In this document: in pieces, positions 56,943 through 64,000 of the stretch
Numbering within the stretch: position 1 is the stretch's first letter
How the letters are laid out: every line of letters begins with the position of its first letter
NCBI GenBank assembly: GCA_027924585.1
Contig: BSBM01000596.1
Span: 10,187,501-10,251,500 of the forward strand
Length of the DNA stretch: 64,000 nt
Source: Larix kaempferi
Lineage: Eukaryota > Streptophyta > Pinopsida > Pinales > Pinaceae
Direction: 5' to 3'
Made by a program: the position numbers and the translations under genes
The notes under the pieces: generated by a model
Told to the model about the DNA's origin: nothing
The model's input: only the letters and a program-made list of their open reading frames with translations
Database searches by the model: none

Positions 56943-59428
56943 CTACCAATATTCTTTCCAGGTAATAAATAGACTTAAATCTCATCTCATCCATAGGTTA
57001 TTATTTGTAACATTGAAGTAAATACACTAAGTAATTACCAAGCCCAAATTGTATTCATTGAATCTTCAAAGTATCCCCGGCTGGGCACTAACTCGCTTCT
57101 GTGAGGACCTTATCTTCAAATGAATGCTCAAAGGCTTAAGGGAAATCTATTCTCATAAGGAAGGCCCCCGGGCTTATCCTCTGGAATTCGTGAAATAGTG
57201 AACCTAGGTGCTTGTGCTTTATAATAGTATTTACGTATTAAAAATAAAATCTAATCAATCTATTGGTTTGGGCTTTGCATTTAACTATTCCATATCATTA
57301 CTTACTTGTCACGCAAACTGAAACTAGAACCTACTATGGAGAGCCGAAACCCCAAAAAACAACCTAAAAAAAATACCATCACACAAATAATTGAAAAACC
57401 TGGAATGGAATGCCTGTTTCTGAAAACATATAATTCCGTTTTAAAAATTGGAGATTGACTGCCTGATCCAGTCACGAATTTAAAAATATACATGAAAGCA
57501 TAGTTTCCTGCTTGCAGCTATCAACTTTTGAATACACCAACAATAATACATGCGGGGTACATACATATATATGAATAGGTGGTTTTTTTTGCCATGCCCA
57601 AAAATTAAATAACAAGAATAGAAACCAAAGTTTGAAAAGAACAAAGACGCCAAGAAAACCATAATAATTACCTGGTGTGGTATAGAAATTGTATACTAAT
57701 ATAAATATGTTTATATATCATTTTGGATCCCTTCGAGGTAGCTGGATTTTGGGCCTACTTCCCCTTGTTATGGGTTTAGCCTTCGTTTCAACGCTTCCTT
57801 CTGTGAAATAGCGAGTGCAATAATATACATCAAGCAAGTGCCCGTGCCAAAACACACTCATAACTATCAAGCTTAATACAAATACCTAAAAGAAAAAATC
57901 AACAAAAATAAATAGAGGTTTTGGTGATATACCGCCTCAACGTTCAAATGCAAACCGAAATTGATTGCATATGAAAAGCGAGAAGGGTCGTTTCATTTAA
58001 CAGAAAGCTATTACATAGACCTCCCAACTCTAAATATAGGCAAGGCAACAAGTCCTTTCCTTTTGCGACTATGTTGTCTTGTTACATTGATTGGTTTTTA
58101 GCTTTTGGCTTATATTTGTGCTAAATTGTATGGTTCAAATTAGTTTTTAACTTTCAGTGTGGTGGGTAGCAAATGCAATGGCTATTGTTCCAATCACACA
58201 CATATCCTCCATTGATTGACATTGTCCCAATAAGCAAGCACTTAACATGACGGTGCCATCTTGGGTTTGTTTATATAAATACACAGGTAGTTGAGTCCTT
58301 ATTTGATCGTAATAGATGCCATGTATGAATACTGTTTGAATCCGAAGAAGTACAATATCCAACAAAAAAATACGAAGTCAATGCATCAGAAATATTTTGA
58401 ATGAGGACAAAGCTCTCCAATCATCTTTAATGCTTATTGATTGCCATTGTAAGTCTTAATGTTGTGAAAATACAAAGAAGAGGTTGCACCTATGGCAAGA
58501 TGGCTCATCAAATTGATTTCCAGCTTCATGCACATAGGTTCTCCTTGCATTCAATTTCAAGATTGTGATTGAAAGACTCATAATCAATGGCATCTACACA
58601 AGCTCAATTGGGTTACTTATGTATATTAAAAAAAACCTCAGCGCCAGTTTGAAATTATCATGCACACCCAGCATGTAACAACACTGGGATTGTGATAATA
58701 ACAATACTCTTTTGTTGTAGCGCCATAACAAGTAGTCACTCATAAATAATATATTTGATATGTAAATCCGGCTTCATTGCATGCCTCTTTAAATATGTAT
58801 TTTACAAGCATCCAATATTCTTTGAAATAAAACTAAAGATTTAGTTTTATAAAGTTGAATTGGAACCTCTTAATCTACATGTGAAAGCAAACAGAACAAA
58901 TGCTACTGCAACATGTGTATTGACCTAGAGCTTTGCGCTCGTGCCATGACTTTGGCTTAAGATTTTGCTTTTATGTTTTGGCCCACTAAGGCACTTGGCC
59001 ATGCACACCAAACAACAACAATTCATCGAGCACATACCAGTCAGAAAACACATAGTGGAGATGGCCACGCATCACGTATGGAGAGAAACGCAGGAAACAC
59101 CACACGTTACCTTGAATTTACGAGATAAGAAATTAATTTTGGTTGTGAATTTCGATAGATCCCAAGTTACTCTCGACACCAGAGAGAGGGCAGAAACTCT
59201 CTGACTTGAAGCAATGCTACAAAAGAAGCCAAACAGTTCGTTCAGTTTCGTCAACCCCGTATAATCTCATAGCTTTCCATTCGTCTTCATATTTTCTTTA
59301 GTAGAAAGCAACTTGAAGAGAAATCAACTTGAATAACATGTATCCAAATTGAAGACTCTGTGTGAATTACTTCTAATATTATTATCACTGAATGGTAAAC
59401 CAGGCATAAGGATTGAACCATTATGCCA
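56943..59428. other. Intergenic, no gene recognised
   Basis: Short frames on both strands without family resemblance. Confidence 0.4.
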
Positions 59429-59632
59429 TAAGTAAACTCTTGGATTATAAGCAACAAAGTCTATGTCACAATTATTTGCTATATAAAAAATCTTTGGTAA
59501 GTAAAGTCTTGGATTATAAGCAACAAATTCCATGTCACAATTATTTGCTATATAAAAAATCTTTGGTAAATAAAGTCTTGGATGATAAGCAACAAAGTCC
59601 ATGTGACAATTATTTGCTATATAAAAAATCGT
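59429..59632. repeat. 69-bp tandem repeat, three copies
   Basis: Copies start at 59429, 59498 and 59567. Each has TAA(G/A)TAAA(C/G)TCTTGGAT, ATAAGCAACAAA and ATTATTTGCTATATAAAAAAT. Because 69 is 23 codons, frames stay open on both strands and give repeat proteins of about 120 residues, probably by chance. Confidence 0.92.
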
Positions 59633-62217
59633 TGAGGATGATTGGTCATACTTCTCAAAGAGGATGTTTATGTTTGGCCAAATATCCATTAAATTTAAAT
59701 ATGAAATACTTGTTAAATGAATTATTATTAAGTTTTATACATATTTTAATATTAACAAGAAAAAATGCTATAGATACCAGCTAAGCACTTTAAGTGGATC
59801 TATTGTCTAATAACTCTTTATATAGTGTTACTAGGTTACTATAAATATTTTCAGTCTTTTATTAAATAGAGTTTTTTATTTGTATAGGTTAGACATTTTG
59901 TTTTAAAAGAAGTCAAGCATCTTTAGTATTTTAACCCATTAAATATTGGTGAGAGGTGTGTGAATCCCTATACAGATGAAAAGTAAGTAGCATACTTTTA
60001 TCTCATAAAAAGGGTAACATCTAAATAACAAATGTTTATGGTCTAATATTTTGAGCAAATTTGACAAGCGCACTTGTTTGAAGAGGTTTGATCAACTCAT
60101 CACTGTTGTAGAAATGTTTATAACAAAAGTGCATTCAAAACATGCTTGACAAAGATTGCTTATGTCTTTTAATTCATTATTTGATGGACGATTTGGATAA
60201 CTCTCAATGTTGGGGATGCTTTATGAATCAAATAATTTTTACATAGTTCTTTTTTCAAAGAACCAAATAAATGAAATGGCAATTTCTCTGTATGTTGCTT
60301 AGGAATTGTTATAAAAATGTTCTTGGACCTTATTCGAAATGAGATGAATAGCTAAAATCTATCCTTTAGTTCATTGTCTTCATTAAATTATTTGAGAAGA
60401 ACCGACCTACTGAAGTTAACCTTCCTACTACTAAGAACTCAAATGAGGTAAAAAGATTGTAATTAATTCCTTGAAGTTAACACCACGACAGTCGGAGCTT
60501 TCATAGTAAAATTGATGCCAACAAATCGAAAGTATTCAATGCATATGGCATGTATAAAGGTCGTGAAGATTAGTGGGCAGTGGCAAAACAGAACATTGAT
60601 TCATGAAAGGAGTAATTAAATATGCCAACTAGTTACACGAATTGAAAACATGTAACATAGCCAATTATGGTTATCAACTGACTGGTACATGTATATCTAA
60701 GTCAAAAATAGCCAAATGAAACCTAATGTAAGAAAAATCACATAATACAATTATACACCGAGGATAAATAGAAATCCAATGCACATTCTAGTAATTGAGG
60801 ATCCCAAGGAGGTTTGAATTCTAACCTCTCCAAATTGCATAATAAAACTTAAATACTTCGCATAAGATTCACTCTATTATTAACCCCTATAATAAGCTAG
60901 GTAAACTTTAAGTCGTTTTTTAATTCACTTCCCATTTGGAAAAATGCAACACTATCTTTGGTGGACAGGAAAAGCAGCTCTCCAAGACCTTGATACAAGT
61001 TCCGCTATAATTATATCTCTAAACAAGAAATGTGCTACGTCCCAAACTATCACTCGTACCTCGACCAAGATGTTGTTCGGATTGTTAGTAAGATGCTTGC
61101 TCGTAAGAATTACTGATGTGATTTAAAGCCTAGATCCTAATGCTCGACTCTTCTTGAGCGTTTGCTTCCATGTGCAACTCATGCAACGTCACAGATGCAA
61201 AATGTTGGAACAATTGAGTTCCGACCAACTATCATTTGTTTTTTTACAATCCACCACAAGCCTAAGTCAACTCCCACTTGTTTTTCAACCATGGATGGCA
61301 AGTATAAATCATGTTGCCACACATTCAAACTTTACCTCCAATCTGTCTTTTAGGTCCTGGTTCATAGTAAGATCAACTATTCCTGAAGGTGGAGCCACAT
61401 TTCCATAGAGACCGCGAGTTGAGAAACCCCACAAGTTGAGGAATGAAGTCAAACCTGACTGTTGAAGCCATCCCTTCCAAATCAAGATCACGGGTTTTAA
61501 TGTCAAGCTTCCTAGTACTATTTTGCAGTCAGAAAAGTTGGTTCAAAAGATGTGGTTGAAGGTGTCCTTTCAAGAAAGACAATGCCATAATCTTAAATAC
61601 TTTGCTGAGGCAACATCTCACAGTTCACTATCCATTACTACAAACCTACACTCTGTAAGTATGCTGGAGTTATAGTTCTTAAGAGTTACTATAATAAAAT
61701 TCAAGATTAGATTAGTTTAAATCTTGTATAGTGATTTATTTCTAGCTTCTAAATGCCTGGGACATATTCTTTCTAAATGCCAAAGCAAATAAATAATTAA
61801 AACACCGAAGCAGGACTTAGAACTGGGGTGTCCTAAGAGTTTTGTTGGTCATCAAAATTATTATGATGGCATTAAGCTACCATGGCTTTGGGAAGTTGTT
61901 GTTGAGGACCCACCATGTAAAGCGACCCAAGCACAAAAGGTAGAGCTTTATATAACATTTCTTCACATGTTTTAACCCATGTTGGTCTTGTTGGAATCTT
62001 TGAACTGAACTGTCCTTTGCCGAGATGTCAAAGAATTACAGATAGTAACAACAACAATAGCAACTATTGTAATGAAATTACAACCCTCCCCAACAGTTTA
62101 TGTTAGATAGCAGCCATGAATGATTATTGTGTCCCTTTAGTTATTGGGTATTGCTATTGTTGTGGAGATGGCGCTTGGTTTGGCCGTCGCTGAAGAGTTG
62201 GATAAAACGAATTTGTC
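59633..62217. other. Intergenic, no gene recognised
   Basis: No confident coding. A minus-strand stretch at 61309-61506 containing STRGLYGNVAPPSGIVDLTM reads like real protein but could not be assigned. Confidence 0.35.
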
Positions 62218-62357
62218 GGAGGAACATGGTTCATTTTATTAGCTCATGTAGAAAACTGAGTGCGATGTCTGGCTTCGAGCTACTATGGGAGGAACATGGT
62301 TCATTTTATTAGCCTATATAGAAAGCTGAGTGCAGTGTCCAACTTTGAGCTGCTACG
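62218..62357. repeat. 70-bp direct tandem duplication
   Basis: GGAGGAACATGGTTCATTTT, ATTAGC(T/C)(C/T)AT(G/A)TAGAAA and CTGAGTGC(G/A)(A/G)TGTC repeat at 62221 and 62291. Confidence 0.88.
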
Positions 62358-62461
62358 TTGAAGGATTCAAGTAGCTACATGAAAGATAAGGCACAATACG
62401 AAATACGGCGCCAAGACCAAGCAAAAGAATAGGAGCAATAGTTAAAGAAGATTACCTTTAT

Positions 62462-62718
62462 TGTTAGAAATAGTAATTACTTTAGTTAGCTTTAGCTTTT
62501 ACTTGAGTTACTATTTAGAAGTTTAGTTAATAAATGCAACAACATGCTTTGCATGCATGCAAAAGCTAGGTTAGAGCTTTTAGGGTTTTCCATAAGTGTT
62601 TAAATACACATTACATTATTGTTTGTATTACATCAGTTGATCTTGGTTTATGAATAAAGATTGAATAGTCGTAGCTCATTCCGCATTATCTTTGTTTATT
62701 TTCTGCCTCCAACCTTCA
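62462..62718 (+). repeat. Proposed 5' LTR of the copia-type element
   Basis: The 3' end is fixed by the primer binding site four bases later. The 5' end is chosen from the TGTTAG start and could lie further upstream. The second LTR is outside the window. Confidence 0.6.
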
Positions 62719-62721
62719 GTT

Positions 62722-62733
62722 TGGTATCAGAGC
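62722..62733 (+). promoter_or_regulatory. Primer binding site for initiator Met-tRNA
   Basis: TGGTATCAGAGC exactly matches the sequence used by most plant LTR retrotransposons to bind the 3' end of initiator Met-tRNA. Confidence 0.92.
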
Positions 62734-63163
62734 TTAGGAGAAGATCAAATTAGTAGCATAAATTTTCGAAGAAGCCAAAGCCGTAGCTTTGAAGAATTTG
62801 TAAGTTTTTTTTTGAAGAATTTTCACACATTTTTTTTTGGAAGAAATTATAAAAAAAATAAAATTTGGAATTACTGGGCCCTCCCTATAGTCCATAGCGC
62901 AGTAGTTAGTGAAGACCCGCGGCAATTAGGGCAAGAGAAGAAGATTTTTGTTTTTTGAGAAAGATATTTTCTTCATTATTTTGTGAGAATGAAATTTGTT
63001 TTTACTTTCACGAAGTTATTTTCTTTTACGAGATTCCTTGAGTGAGAATTTTTCTTTTTACAAAAGAAGAAGATATTTTTCAAATCTTGTTTAAGAGGGA
63101 GACATTATTTAAAATAAAAAGAGGAAGGAGATTATTTTGAAAAGGCCAGTGAAGGACTCCGCA

Positions 63164-64000
63164 ATGTCTATGGCTTCTAGCAGCAACAATCAATCTCAGA
63201 TTTCTCCTCTTATAGGGAAAAAGGACTATGATGTCTAGGCCATGAGGATGGCGGTTTATCTCAGGTCAGAAGATGCGTGGGAATATGTTGTGCATGGCTA
63301 TTCCAAACCTGTAGATGATACAGTTTTTCAAGCCCTTTCAAACGCAAAAAAGGATGTCCTGCGAGCGCACAGGAAGAATGATGCAAAGGCATTGCATCTC
63401 ATAATGAACGCTTTGGATAACATTGTATTTCCAAAGATATCAGTGTCTTTACATGCCAAAGCAGCATCAGATATCTTGGCGACTAGTTATCAGGGTGCTC
63501 GTAAGGTACAAACAGCTACACTCCAAAACCTAAGAAGAGACTTTGAAGATCTGAAGATGAAAGAATTAGACTCAGTAGATTCTTTCATGACCAAAGTCAT
63601 GGGGTTTTTTAATCAGCTAAATACCTATGGTGAAAATATCGGAGATCAAAGGGTGGTTGAAAGGGTTCTGAGATCCCTACCCCACAAATTTGAGTCGAAA
63701 GTTTCAGCGATTGAAGAAGCAAAGGATCTGAGTAATCTCTCTATAGATGAGTTGACTGGATCTCTACTTTCATATGAATCCAGAATAAGGAGGAATGAAG
63801 AATCCTCTCTGGAGAATGAATTCAAAGCACTTGTCTCATTCTCAAGATGCAGAGGAAGAGGTAGAGGCAGAAGAGGATCAAGAGGACAAGGCAGAAGTGG
63901 CCGAAATAATGGCAATGAAGATCAAGATCACCATCATAACCATCAAGCTGGGAACTGTGACAAAAAAAGGTCAGATAAATCTAATATTAAGTGTTATTAT
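63164..64000 (+). pseudogene. gag: Copia gag with one premature stop, partial
   Basis: From the ATG at 63164 the frame runs about 279 codons to the window end, with a single TAG at 63236-63238 (codon 25). That position normally holds Trp in the YDVW motif of this gag type, so TGG probably became TAG. The rest is intact: MRMAVYLRSEDAWEYVVHGY, ALHLIMNALDNIVFPKI, SVDSFMTKVMGFFNQLNTYG, VERVLRSLPHKFESKVSAIE, DELTGSLLSYESRI, then a basic RGRGRGRRGSRGQGRSG stretch. The start of a zinc knuckle (KCYY) is cut by the edge. Only one lesion marks a fairly young copy. Gag forms the virus-like particle. Confidence 0.87.

Larger units (their letters stand above)
62462..64000 (+). mobile_element. 5' part of a copia-type retrotransposon, cut by the window edge
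   Basis: LTR, primer binding site and gag follow in order. The LTR is proposed as 62462-62718 (257 bp), from TGTTAGAAATAGTAATTACT to GCCTCCAACCTTCA. It has a TATA-like TTTAAATACA at about 62600 and AATAAAGATTG at 62655 as possible poly(A) signal. TGGTATCAGAGC (62722-62733) is the standard initiator Met-tRNA binding site. Protease and later domains lie beyond the window. Confidence 0.85.

Noticed and set aside
63646-63915. Minus-strand 89-codon frame rich in Leu/Pro
   Set aside because: It is the antisense of the copia gag, including its Arg/Gly-rich stretch.

Overview
This window looks like nuclear DNA of a seed plant with a large, repeat-rich genome. The evidence is one intact intron-containing phenylpropanoid-type reductase gene, plant Ty1/copia and Ty3/gypsy retrotransposons, LINE fragments, tRNA-derived SINEs and relics of plant genes (alpha-tubulin, a CLASSY-like SNF2 protein, a receptor-like kinase). 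A gymnosperm is my preferred guess from the density of old, decayed elements, but that is inference. No bacterial operons, rRNA genes or CRISPR arrays were seen.

Layout. 0-4.1 kb: a LINE RNase H relic, a short tandem array, then the only clearly intact gene, a six-exon cinnamoyl-CoA reductase-like gene (1998-3568), followed by a possible SINE. 4.8-21.7 kb: a region I read as one very large DNA transposon, or a composite of several. It has weak inverted termini, CG-rich near-palindromic sub-terminal repeats and two convergent multi-exon genes. The plus-strand gene (6939-9374) is acidic/proline-rich and built partly from duplicated exon-intron units. The minus-strand gene (13581-16803) is a decayed transposase-like gene. 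Between them lies an inverted-repeat structure around four copies of an exact 359-bp tandem repeat. A second domain of GAT-type higher-order repeats lies upstream of the transposase-like gene.

21.7-34.2 kb: mostly relics. These are a gag fragment, two SINE insertions with clear target-site duplications, a second copy of the reductase promoter/leader without its coding region (25.95-26.39 kb), a receptor-kinase pseudogene, an alpha-tubulin pseudogene, a CLASSY-like SNF2 pseudogene and a LINE 3' end. 35.3-53.6 kb: a nest of retrotransposons. A copia element is interrupted in gag by a 12.3-kb gypsy element with paired 661/662-bp LTRs, and again in the integrase region by a 2.25-kb solo LTR with a perfect 5-bp target-site duplication. 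53.6-62.4 kb is mostly non-coding, with small tandem repeats and one unknown decayed coiled-coil-like reading frame. 62.46 kb to the end is the 5' part of another copia-type element (LTR, primer binding site, gag), cut by the window edge.

The reductase is the only gene likely to be working for the plant. Nearly everything else is mobile or derived from mobile DNA, and most coding remnants carry stops and frameshifts. In several of them CAG appears to have become TAG, as expected from long-term cytosine methylation.
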